A stretch of DNA of 8,539 bases from Caldithrix sp. RBG_13_44_9 (GTDB lineage Bacteria > Calditrichota > Calditrichia > RBG-13-44-9), in contig MESS01000109.1 in assembly GCA_001771055.1 (NCBI GenBank), forward strand, positions 1,590 through 10,128, given 5' to 3'. Both the position numbers and the translations under genes were made by a program. Below the pieces are notes generated by a model. It did not search any database and was not told the DNA's origin. It was given only the letters and a program-made list of their open reading frames with translations. This document shows, piece after piece, positions 1 to 6,535 of the stretch (position 1 is its first letter; every line of letters begins with the position of its first letter).

Positions 1-244
1 TGATTATAATCTGAGATTAAATTCCCCGCCGGCAGACGGCAAATGCCTGAAGTGCGGTGGTATAATCATTCAACGTTCGGACGATGAAGAACATACCATT
101 CGAAAGCGGTTGAAAGTGTATCGGGAGCAGACAGAACCTTTAATTGAATTTTACCGAAAGAAAAAAAAATTTTACAGAATAGACGGACTATTACCAATTG
201 ATGAAGTATTCTTGCAAATCCGGAAAATAATTACCCAAAAGTAA
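1..244 (+). CDS. adk: Adenylate kinase, C-terminal part (5' end outside window)
   Basis: Adenylate kinase catalyses reversible phosphoryl transfer between ATP and AMP to give two ADP, in the cytoplasm. Reading from base 2, 80 residues are visible before the TAA at 242-244. They begin inside the lid domain. The stretch NSPP, then CLKCGG, then QRSDDEEHTIRKRL matches the second half of the zinc-type lid, with the Cys-x-x-Cys pair that would supply two of the four zinc ligands; the first pair lies outside the window. The following RLKVYREQTEPLIEFY and the closing IDEVFLQIRKII match the usual C-terminal helices of the long (about 215-residue) bacterial form. The end looks intact. The next gene starts 28 bases downstream, so the two could be cotranscribed. 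The family call is confident; only completeness is limited by the window edge. Confidence 0.93.
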   Translation, partial: DYNLRLNSPPADGKCLKCGGIIIQRSDDEEHTIRKRLKVYREQTEPLIEFYRKKKKFYRIDGLLPIDEVFLQIRKIITQK

Positions 245-272
245 ACGCGGCAATTAACTTTGTAGATATCTA

Positions 273-1520
273 ATGAAATTTTATTTAACAACTGCCTGTT
301 TGATTTGTATAAACTTTTTTTATTGCACCGAACGAAATCGGCTGAATCCATTCGATCCAGACGGGAAAATTAATTCACCCATCCAATTGTCTATCGCACC
401 AAATGACCGATCAGTCAAACTTAGTTGGACTATCCAAAATATAACTGATTTCAAAGGATTCAGATTGTATCGGGCCAGGGATGATGATAATTTCTACCTA
501 CTTGCCGAGCTTTCTCCACAAACAAGGTCATATTCAGATTCATTGTTGGATTATTACCACTGGTATCAATATCGCATATCAATCCTGGGTTATCAGAACG
601 AGAGCCGTCCCTCTCAACCGGTAAGGTTTTTTCCTGGTCCGGGAAAGGTGTGGCTTCTCACCCGATATGGATATTCAATTCGGCAGCTTTCCTATGACCT
701 GCTTCATTCTTTAAAGGTTTATAATACCAACTATCCTCCAATAAGTTGGGATCTGGACATAGGCAATGATAAAATTTGGTTGGCTCATGCGCAATACCGT
801 TATATAAGTAAACTGAATATTTCCCTGGGATATGAAGATTTTTTTCTTCAGAATAATTTTCTGCAACCGATGGACATAAAGCTTGATTCGAATTCAGACA
901 GAGTCATCGTTTTGGATTCCCGTCGGCAGTCAATTTTCCTCTTGGAAAATCAGGCAGTTCAAGATTCAATCGCCCTTGACTATGACAATTATTTTAAGAT
1001 GGTGGTTACCAACAACTCAGAAATTATCGTTATTAACGATAATTCAGCGAGTATATTTAATGCCGATGGGGATTCACTGGCAATGATCAACTTTGAGAGT
1101 GGTTTCACTGGAAGAGATATTATGCTGGAGAATTCCCTTTTGTATATCCTGATTTCAAATTCGGTATCAAACCAGTCTAAAATTATCACTTATGATAAAT
1201 CGAACCAGCAATCGATACAATTAAATTTAACAGGTAATTATATTTTGTTTGATAAACCAGTTAATAAAAATTACCTTTACCTTGGCGAAGTGATCACCTC
1301 AAATTCTGCCCGTCTGGTGAAACTTTCTATGGAGGGAAATCGTCTCTTAGAACTACCAGTTTTGACGGGATATATCGATGATATTGCCATAAATCAGAAT
1401 GATAATTCTATGATCGTTTTACAAAGGTACGAGAATAATCTGGTGTTGTATGACAGTCTGGGGCAAATCATATCAACCAATAATCAAATTTACGATCCGA
1501 TAAAAATAACTGTTCAATAA
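273..1520 (+). CDS. Probable lipoprotein with fibronectin-III-like domain and propeller-like repeats
   Basis: I do not recognise a named family. The 415-residue product starts with a short hydrophobic signal segment (residues 3-17) ending in FFYC at Cys18, followed by polar sequence and NPFDP at 25-29. A cysteine shortly followed by N-P-(F/L)-D-P is, from my knowledge, common at the mature start of lipoproteins in FCB-group bacteria. The residue three before Cys18 is Phe rather than the usual Leu, so lipidation is likely but not certain. Residues about 34-121 look like a fibronectin type III domain (VKLSWT near 48, FRLYRA near 63, YQYRISILGY near 98). Residues about 125-415 are repeated short beta strands with D-N/N-D turns (KIWLAH, VIVLDS, IIVIND, MIVLQR), resembling an NHL or YVTN-type beta-propeller. 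No catalytic motif is visible. There is no Shine-Dalgarno sequence before ATG 273. The stop codon overlaps the next start (TAATG, 1518-1522), which suggests translational coupling to the membrane phosphatase. Binding or sensing outside the cytoplasm is an inference. Confidence 0.7.
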   Translation: MKFYLTTACLICINFFYCTERNRLNPFDPDGKINSPIQLSIAPNDRSVKLSWTIQNITDFKGFRLYRARDDDNFYLLAELSPQTRSYSDSLLDYYHWYQYRISILGYQNESRPSQPVRFFPGPGKVWLLTRYGYSIRQLSYDLLHSLKVYNTNYPPISWDLDIGNDKIWLAHAQYRYISKLNISLGYEDFFLQNNFLQPMDIKLDSNSDRVIVLDSRRQSIFLLENQAVQDSIALDYDNYFKMVVTNNSEIIVINDNSASIFNADGDSLAMINFESGFTGRDIMLENSLLYILISNSVSNQSKIITYDKSNQQSIQLNLTGNYILFDKPVNKNYLYLGEVITSNSARLVKLSMEGNRLLELPVLTGYIDDIAINQNDNSMIVLQRYENNLVLYDSLGQIISTNNQIYDPIKITVQ

Positions 1521-3622
1521 TGCTCAAAAAAATTTTTAAGATTCTAGTTATTCTTATTCCGTTGGCAATATTATCAATTTTGATCATAGATATTCTTTCT
1601 TTTTATAGCAATATCTCGGTGACCCTAATTTCTTATTTAAGAGAAATTGTTATTTTCAGTCTGATCTTTTTATGTTATCAGTTTATCAAATCCCGCCTGA
1701 ACCTGGATGAACTTACCATATCCCAAAATCTACGCCGCATTACCTACCTCATTGCGATAAACTTTTTTATTTCCATCATCTTAAAGTTATTGTTAAATCC
1801 TGAATATTCCAGCAGTTTTCCGGCTAAATATAATTCATTAAGTGCAGTTTTCGTTTCTACCGTCATGGCCTTTACTGCCTCTTTTACCCTGGTCCCGGCC
1901 CTGTTTCTTTTAAAACAACTCATTTTTTACAAGCGAAAAAGAAATACTTCTCTGATCTTTCATGCTTATCTGTTAGTAATAACTATCAATGCATTCTCAG
2001 TATATTTTTCAAGACAGCCAGTGGGTTGGTTGAGATTTAGTAATCAAAGCCTGGCAAACGATATCTCCTTCAGCGTTGCCCTGATATTAGTAATCATGCT
2101 CTCTTTCAGGAATGAATGGATCACTTATCTCTCACGCAAAAAAAAGATTATTTATTTCTTTTCTGGAATACCAACCTTTATTGCGATTGTCGCATTATTT
2201 GATATTGTGTACCGGCAAAGCCTGCCTTCCTACAGTTTAACTATTGCTGCTCTCACTTTTAACATGTGGATCTTTTTATTAATATATGGCGGTTTAGCAA
2301 TCTCTAAGCTTTTTCTGCAGTTACCCACTGCCCGGGCCTTTGATCGGAAGATTAAAGAACTCAATTCACTATATGATTTAGGTCGACTTCTTAATAGTGA
2401 AACCAACATAAATAAACTGTTACCTCTTATAACCAGATTGACATCCCAGGTTCTGGAAAGTCACTCTACCTGGCTGGAATTATATGAGGAGAAAGAACAC
2501 CGGTTCACAGTAGTTTCACAGATAAATCTCACCCTTGAAGAAATAAAAAATAATCCATTTTTGACTAATGATGGCTTAAATGAATTGATAATTAAAAATA
2601 AAGATTCCATCTTAATCAATGATATCCCCCATCATCGTCAGTTCAAGAATCTCCTGCAATGGAAAAAGGAGGTTCGAACAATATTAGGTGCTCCTCTTTT
2701 TAGTAACCGTGGTCAATTGATGGGTATTATCTATGCAACCAAGGCAAAAGAATACACATTTGATATCGATGACGTTTCATTGTTACAGGGAGTTTCTAAT
2801 CAAGCTGCAGCAGCTATTGAGAATGCCCGGTTACTGAAACAATCCATTGAGAGAGAGCGATTGGAACAGGAATTAAAAATTGCTCGAGATGTCCAATTGA
2901 AATTGCTACCGCAATCGCTTCCAAAAGTGGAAAATTTTGACATTGATGCTTTCTGCCTCAGTGCCTATGAGCTAGGTGGTGATTATTATGACTTTTTCTA
3001 TTTCTCGGATGGAAACCCGGGGATTATTGTGGGAGACGTTTCGGGTAAAGGAACTTCAGCCGCATTGTATATGGCTGAATTTAAAGGAATTATACAGACT
3101 CTGGCCAAAAATCATAAAAATCCCTATACACTGGCCTGTGATATCAATCGAATCATCTATCCCAATATTGAAAGACGATCTTTTGTAAGTGCCATAATTG
3201 CAAAATTGAACTCCCAGGAAGAAACAGTTGTATTTACTCGAGCCGGGCATACTCCGGTCCTCTATTGCAGTGGAAATAGTCATGAACCCAGTAACATCAT
3301 CACCAAAGGAATAGGCATTGGTCTTGATCCGGGATCGAAATTTAATGAAATACTAGAAGAGTACACTGTCAGTCTGAAGGAAAATGGAACGGTAATTTTT
3401 TATACAGATGGATTAACTGAGGCTCGCAATGGGGAAGGGCTGGAATTTGGAGAGGAACGACTCCTTTTATTATTTAAAGATTGTAAAAGAAATTCTGCAT
3501 TCGAAATAAAAGAGAAGCTGGTAAAAACGGTAGTCGAATTTTGTGCTGAAACTCCATTACATGATGATTTGACATTCGTGATTTTAAAAAATTGTAACGA
3601 GAATTTTACATCCAAACCATAA
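1520..3622 (+). CDS. Membrane-anchored GAF-PP2C (SpoIIE/RsbU-type) serine phosphatase
   Basis: This 700-residue protein would remove phosphate from a phosphorylated STAS-domain partner. About 8 hydrophobic segments fill residues 4-268 (roughly 4-26, 34-56, 73-92, 108-135, 144-163, 180-196, 208-229 and 233-265). A GAF-like sensor domain follows at about 276-437 (ILGAPLF at 388, AAAAIENARL at 429). A charged linker helix (about 440-462, ending in ARDVQLKLLP) leads into the PP2C domain, about 470-690. The acidic metal-binding motifs all look intact: GGDYYD 486-491, GDVSGKG 505-511, RAGHTPV 574-580, FYTDGLTEA 627-635 and HDDLTFV 681-687. An active phosphatase is therefore expected. The start is supported by the one-base overlap with the lipoprotein gene; no Shine-Dalgarno sequence is seen, so translation may depend on coupling. 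The membrane region has little extramembrane sequence of its own, so a signal would come from the membrane, from the GAF ligand or from the coupled lipoprotein. The enzyme class is sure; the signal is unknown. Confidence 0.9.
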   Translation: MLKKIFKILVILIPLAILSILIIDILSFYSNISVTLISYLREIVIFSLIFLCYQFIKSRLNLDELTISQNLRRITYLIAINFFISIILKLLLNPEYSSSFPAKYNSLSAVFVSTVMAFTASFTLVPALFLLKQLIFYKRKRNTSLIFHAYLLVITINAFSVYFSRQPVGWLRFSNQSLANDISFSVALILVIMLSFRNEWITYLSRKKKIIYFFSGIPTFIAIVALFDIVYRQSLPSYSLTIAALTFNMWIFLLIYGGLAISKLFLQLPTARAFDRKIKELNSLYDLGRLLNSETNINKLLPLITRLTSQVLESHSTWLELYEEKEHRFTVVSQINLTLEEIKNNPFLTNDGLNELIIKNKDSILINDIPHHRQFKNLLQWKKEVRTILGAPLFSNRGQLMGIIYATKAKEYTFDIDDVSLLQGVSNQAAAAIENARLLKQSIERERLEQELKIARDVQLKLLPQSLPKVENFDIDAFCLSAYELGGDYYDFFYFSDGNPGIIVGDVSGKGTSAALYMAEFKGIIQTLAKNHKNPYTLACDINRIIYPNIERRSFVSAIIAKLNSQEETVVFTRAGHTPVLYCSGNSHEPSNIITKGIGIGLDPGSKFNEILEEYTVSLKENGTVIFYTDGLTEARNGEGLEFGEERLLLLFKDCKRNSAFEIKEKLVKTVVEFCAETPLHDDLTFVILKNCNENFTSKP

Positions 3623-3731
3623 AAGCAGGAAATTAGCCGAATGATACAGACAAATTTGGAAATAATTATTTTGTACACTAAAATCATATTAAATTCGCCA
3701 ATCGGTGATTACTTTTTACAGTAAGGACCTT

Positions 3732-3756
3732 AATTTATTCTTAGTAAAAATAAATT
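3732..3756. repeat. 8-bp inverted repeat upstream of STAS gene
   Basis: AATTTATT at 3732-3739 is the exact reverse complement of AATAAATT at 3749-3756, with a 9-base spacer. The arms contain only A and T, so in this AT-rich gap chance is a real explanation. It abuts the palindrome TAAGG-A-CCTTA (3722-3732). Its position about 60 bases before the STAS start would suit an operator, but nothing in the sequence identifies a binding protein. Confidence 0.3.
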
Positions 3757-3802
3757 GGATAACTTTTATCTCACAGCGTGCGTAGGTATAAATTGATTGT
3801 AT

Positions 3803-3808
3803 AAGGAG
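3803..3808 (+). promoter_or_regulatory. Ribosome binding site deciding the STAS start
   Basis: AAGGAG sits 6 bases before ATG 3815. Another ATG at 3811, in a different frame, is only 2 bases from it. The correct spacing selects 3815, whose frame encodes the STAS domain. This is the strongest Shine-Dalgarno sequence on the plus strand of the window and supports this gene being the first of a transcription unit. Confidence 0.8.
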
Positions 3809-3814
3809 AAATGA

Positions 3815-4168
3815 ATGGAGAGATTCGAAGTATTTTTAAAGGACAGGGAAAGTGTAAAGATTCTTAATATTCAGGGTTTTTTGGATGCCCACACGGCTCC
3901 TGATTTCGAATCAGAATTGCAGAAATTAATCCGGGAAAAAAATTATAATATCGTGGTTAATTTAGATGGATTACAATATATCAGTTCAGCAGGTTTAGGT
4001 GTTTTTATGGGAGTGATAGAAGATATCAGAGGCAACGGTGGAGACTTGAAGATCTGTTGTGCAGCTCCCAAAGTATTTAAAGTATTCGATTTACTTGGAT
4101 TTCCAAGCCTGTATGAATTCTTCGATTCGGAAGATTCAGCCATCAAAAAATTCAATGTAAAAGTATAA
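3815..4168 (+). CDS. STAS-domain anti-sigma factor antagonist (SpoIIAA/RsbV-like)
   Basis: The 117 residues form a single STAS domain, the usual size for a free-standing antagonist. In the partner-switching family the unphosphorylated form binds the kinase/anti-sigma factor, and phosphorylation on a conserved serine releases it. The diagnostic loop is YISSAGLGVFMG (55-66). Aligned with the DS(S/T)GLGV loop of SpoIIAA and RsbV, Ser58 is the likely phosphoacceptor, with Ser57 in the place of the usual Asp. Other family features are LNIQGFLDAHTAPDFE (17-32), the VVNLDGL strand (47-53) and the C-terminal VFDLLGFPSLYEFFDSEDSAI region (90-110). The kinase gene follows after 30 bases and a phosphatase gene after that, which is the expected partner set. 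The SsaG variant of the loop also occurs in STAS proteins that act on targets other than sigma factors, so the output cannot be named. Confidence 0.93.
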   Translation: MERFEVFLKDRESVKILNIQGFLDAHTAPDFESELQKLIREKNYNIVVNLDGLQYISSAGLGVFMGVIEDIRGNGGDLKICCAAPKVFKVFDLLGFPSLYEFFDSEDSAIKKFNVKV

Positions 4169-4172
4169 TTTT

Positions 4173-4185
4173 AAACCGGCGGTTT
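4173..4185. repeat. Small palindrome between STAS and kinase genes
   Basis: AAACCG-G-CGGTTT is a perfect palindrome around a central G. As RNA it could fold as a 5-bp stem with a GGC loop, five bases after the STAS stop codon region and 13 bases before the kinase start. No run of T follows, so it is not a terminator. It could slightly modulate the ratio of the two products, or be chance. Confidence 0.35.
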
Positions 4186-4198
4186 GCTGGATTAAAAC

Positions 4199-4645
4199 AT
4201 GAAAAGAAAAAATAAAAAATTCCAAATAAAACTACCAATTGAAACCGTAAATCTGGAGATAATCCGGGATTTTGTGGCACATATTGCCCAGAATATGGGT
4301 TTTTCCGAAGAGAATATCCACCGGATTGAATTGGCAGTGGATGAAGCCAGTACCAATGTAATTAAACATGCTTATAAACCAACCAACGGGAATCAAAAGT
4401 TTATTTCTATTCAGGTTACTACTTACCCGGACCGCCTGCAAATTGACGTTATCGACAGCGGGAAAGGATTCGATCCAAAAAAGATTAAAACCCCGGCCAT
4501 GGATCTCTATCTGAAAAAAATGAAACGTGGAGGATTAGGCTTATATTTAATCAAAACCTTGATGGATGAAGTTGAATATGAGATCAGACCCGGGATTCGT
4601 AATAAGGTTCGAATGATTAAATATCGTAATCAGAATGTTGGTTAA
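4199..4645 (+). CDS. Anti-sigma regulatory serine kinase (RsbW/SpoIIAB-like HATPase_c)
   Basis: At 148 residues this matches the length of SpoIIAB/RsbW-type GHKL kinases, which phosphorylate the STAS antagonist with ATP and in the free state bind and inhibit their output partner. The N box is ELAVDEASTNVIKHAY (44-59); Glu49 and Asn53 align with the catalytic Glu and magnesium-binding Asn of SpoIIAB. The G1 box is DVIDSGKGFDP (83-93) and the G2 box is GGLGLYLIKTLMDEVEY (111-127). All ATP-site elements are present, so an active kinase is expected. There are no membrane segments and no fused domain. It lies 30 bases after the STAS gene and 93 bases before a phosphatase gene, the partner-switching arrangement. 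There is no strong Shine-Dalgarno sequence; only GGA at 4189-4191 is near, so coupling to the STAS gene is possible. No sigma factor gene is adjacent, so its inhibited partner is unknown. Confidence 0.92.
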   Translation: MKRKNKKFQIKLPIETVNLEIIRDFVAHIAQNMGFSEENIHRIELAVDEASTNVIKHAYKPTNGNQKFISIQVTTYPDRLQIDVIDSGKGFDPKKIKTPAMDLYLKKMKRGGLGLYLIKTLMDEVEYEIRPGIRNKVRMIKYRNQNVG

Positions 4646-4720
4646 TAGACAACCATCCTGGCAACATCGAACCACACTAATTATCAGTTTTTAAATAATT
4701 GAAAGTCCGGAATTCATCTT

Positions 4721-4734
4721 AATTCTTGAGAATT
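4721..4734. repeat. Perfect 14-base inverted repeat just before the second phosphatase gene
   Basis: AATTCT-TG-AGAATT is a 6-bp inverted repeat with a 2-base centre, ending four bases before ATG 4739. It covers GAG at 4728-4730, the only Shine-Dalgarno-like bases before this gene. A protein bound here, or a fold in the RNA, could affect translation or a local promoter. The arms are AT-rich and short, so chance is possible. Confidence 0.4.
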
Positions 4735-4738
4735 CTAT

Positions 4739-6499
4739 ATGTCAGGTTTTTTAGACTATCTCTCCGATAAATATCAAACCGAAAACGTAAAAGCCATCAA
4801 TCGACGTCTAATTGAACTTTCCTCCCTATTTGAAATAACCCAGACACTGAATTCTTCGCTGGATATTAAAAGTGTTCTGAATAATATTCTGCTTATTCCC
4901 ATGGGTAGATTATTAATTGCCAAAGGGGCAATCTACTTAAAAGATCAGGAAACTTTTTTACCCCGTTTGAGCAAAGGATTAAGTAACGGAATTCAAAAGA
5001 TCGGTTTCCAGGAGAATGACCTTCCCAATTCACCCTTGATGATAACAAAAATTGACAAAAAATACCTGAAAGTGTCCAAATTCTGTCTGGAATGGCAATT
5101 GCCTTTTATCATTCCGATAATTTCACAGGGAAATATAATCGGGGTAACTTTTTTTGGAAATAAACTGAATAAAATGCCGTTCTCGGAAGATGAGACTGAT
5201 TTCCTGCTCTCCCTAGCCAATTTATCAGCTTCCGCAATCGAGAATGCTTTGAAGGTGGACGAAATAAATCGCATTAATAAACAATTGGATGAACGTATCC
5301 AGCAGCTTAAAACCCTCTTTGATATCGCCCAGGGCCTTTCAGCCACTCTGGAGTCAGAAAAAATTATCAAATTGCTGACCTATGCCTTAATGGGTCAGAT
5401 GATGATTTATCATTACGCGATCATTCTTTTTAATGATAAAAAATTGCCCAAGATTGAGTGTAAGGGATTTGTGACCAATTCATTGGAAATGATAATTTCC
5501 GACAATCCTGACTTTCCTGTCACCGAAAAAGCCCAATTGGTAGGAGAATGTGTCAATCCATCACTGAAGAACCGACTTCTCGAATTGGGTGCAAAAGTAA
5601 TTATCCCTATGCGACATCAAAACCGGTCTTTGGGTATCATCTTGTTAGGTGAAAAGCTGAATAAAAATCCTTACTCTGAAACGGAACTTGAATTTTTGTC
5701 CACCATAGTTAATCAGGCCATCATTTCTTTGGAAAATTCCAGGTTATTTAAAGAAACGCTGGAAAAAGAAAGGATGGAACAGGAACTGCAGGTTGCAAAA
5801 ATCATCCAGAAAAAACTCTTACCTCGGGAGATCATTCAGATTGCGGGTTATAATATCTGGGGTTTGAACAGCCCAAGCAAAGAAGTAGGGGGTGATTATT
5901 TCGATATTATTCCAATAAATGATAAACAGTTTGCGCTGGCGATTGGAGATGTTTCCGGAAAAAGTATACCGGCAGCATTATTAATGGCTAATCTGCAGGC
6001 TGGACTTAGAACTATTATCACCGAGAATCAACATTTGGATGAAGTAGTAGGTAAATTGAACAACCTGATTTATCAAAATACTGATGTTGACCGATATATC
6101 ACTTTTTTCATCGGAATTCTGGATACTGAGGCTCACGAATTCAATTATGTGAATGCCGGGCATAATCCACCCTTTCTTTTTGATCGCTGGGGAAAAGTGA
6201 GCCTTCTCCAGGAAGGCGGGATAATATTAGGAATGATCCCCGATTATCCCTACAAGACTGGCAAGGTCCAAATAGAGGGGCAATCCCTGTTGGTTTGTTA
6301 CACCGACGGAGTGACTGAGGCAATCAACATTCATGAGGAAGAATATGGAGAGGAGCGATTACAGCAATTTATCATCGACCATAAAGATCAGAGCACCAAA
6401 GATATTTGCGAACTTTTAGTAGATTCTATAAATCAGCACGCCCATGGAGCAGCTCAGTATGATGACATCACCCTGCTAGTCATGAAACGAACTCCATAG
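4739..6499 (+). CDS. Soluble GAF-GAF-PP2C (SpoIIE/RsbU-type) serine phosphatase
   Basis: This 586-residue protein without membrane segments would be the second, cytoplasmic phosphatase for the STAS protein. Two GAF domains occupy about 22-172 and 188-338 and resemble one another: both start with L-x-x-LF-(E/D)-I-(T/A)-Q-x-L and end with KLNK-x-P-(F/Y)-SE-x-E-x-(D/E)-FL and then a (A/S)-(A/I)-(I/S)-x-EN helix. A linker helix (340-361, EKERMEQELQVAKIIQKKLL) leads to the PP2C domain (about 365-586). Catalytic motifs are intact: GGDYFD 384-389, GDVSGKS 403-409, NAGHNPP 472-478, YTDGVTEA 521-528 and YDDITLLVMK 574-583. The linker and catalytic motifs closely match those of the membrane phosphatase upstream, so the two are paralogues with different sensory ends. 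The gene follows the kinase gene by 93 bases and ends 36 bases from the convergent phosphofructokinase gene. GAF domains bind small molecules or form dimers; the ligand cannot be read from the sequence. Confidence 0.93.
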   Translation: MSGFLDYLSDKYQTENVKAINRRLIELSSLFEITQTLNSSLDIKSVLNNILLIPMGRLLIAKGAIYLKDQETFLPRLSKGLSNGIQKIGFQENDLPNSPLMITKIDKKYLKVSKFCLEWQLPFIIPIISQGNIIGVTFFGNKLNKMPFSEDETDFLLSLANLSASAIENALKVDEINRINKQLDERIQQLKTLFDIAQGLSATLESEKIIKLLTYALMGQMMIYHYAIILFNDKKLPKIECKGFVTNSLEMIISDNPDFPVTEKAQLVGECVNPSLKNRLLELGAKVIIPMRHQNRSLGIILLGEKLNKNPYSETELEFLSTIVNQAIISLENSRLFKETLEKERMEQELQVAKIIQKKLLPREIIQIAGYNIWGLNSPSKEVGGDYFDIIPINDKQFALAIGDVSGKSIPAALLMANLQAGLRTIITENQHLDEVVGKLNNLIYQNTDVDRYITFFIGILDTEAHEFNYVNAGHNPPFLFDRWGKVSLLQEGGIILGMIPDYPYKTGKVQIEGQSLLVCYTDGVTEAINIHEEEYGEERLQQFIIDHKDQSTKDICELLVDSINQHAHGAAQYDDITLLVMKRTP

Positions 6500-6535
6500 A
6501 TGTGGACAATCTGTCGTTAGTATAGCAAAAAATGA

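Larger units (their letters stand above)
3623..3814 (+). promoter_or_regulatory. Intergenic region, likely promoter/leader of the STAS-kinase-phosphatase genes
   Basis: This 192-base AT-rich gap separates the membrane phosphatase from the STAS gene and is the longest gap inside the plus-strand block, so a promoter here is plausible. I could not find a convincing -35/-10 pair: TTTACA at 3715-3720 with TATTCT at 3736-3741 has a 15-base spacer and a poor -10. Three small dyads cluster here: TTACT/AGTAA (3709-3713 and 3720-3724), TAAGG-A-CCTTA (3722-3732) and AATTTATT/AATAAATT (3732-3739 and 3749-3756). No strong terminator follows the upstream gene, so read-through is also possible. Confidence 0.35.

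Noticed and set aside
1520..2323. Reading the membrane region as a rhodopsin-like or transporter domain
   Set aside because: No retinal-binding lysine context or transporter motif is visible. About 8 hydrophobic segments alone do not identify a family.
3641..3724. A 27-codon reading frame after the membrane phosphatase gene (starts MIQTNLE)
   Set aside because: AGGA lies 10 bases upstream, which is too far, and the peptide shows no recognisable features. It fits chance in an intergenic region.
4993..5370. A 125-codon minus-strand reading frame inside the second phosphatase gene
   Set aside because: It lies wholly opposite a well-supported GAF domain, has no ribosome binding site, and its sequence shows no domain.
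6500..6535. Possible terminator between the convergent second phosphatase and phosphofructokinase genes
   Set aside because: Only a 4-bp stem (GACA/TGTC) is present with no proper T run on either strand, so termination here is not supported.
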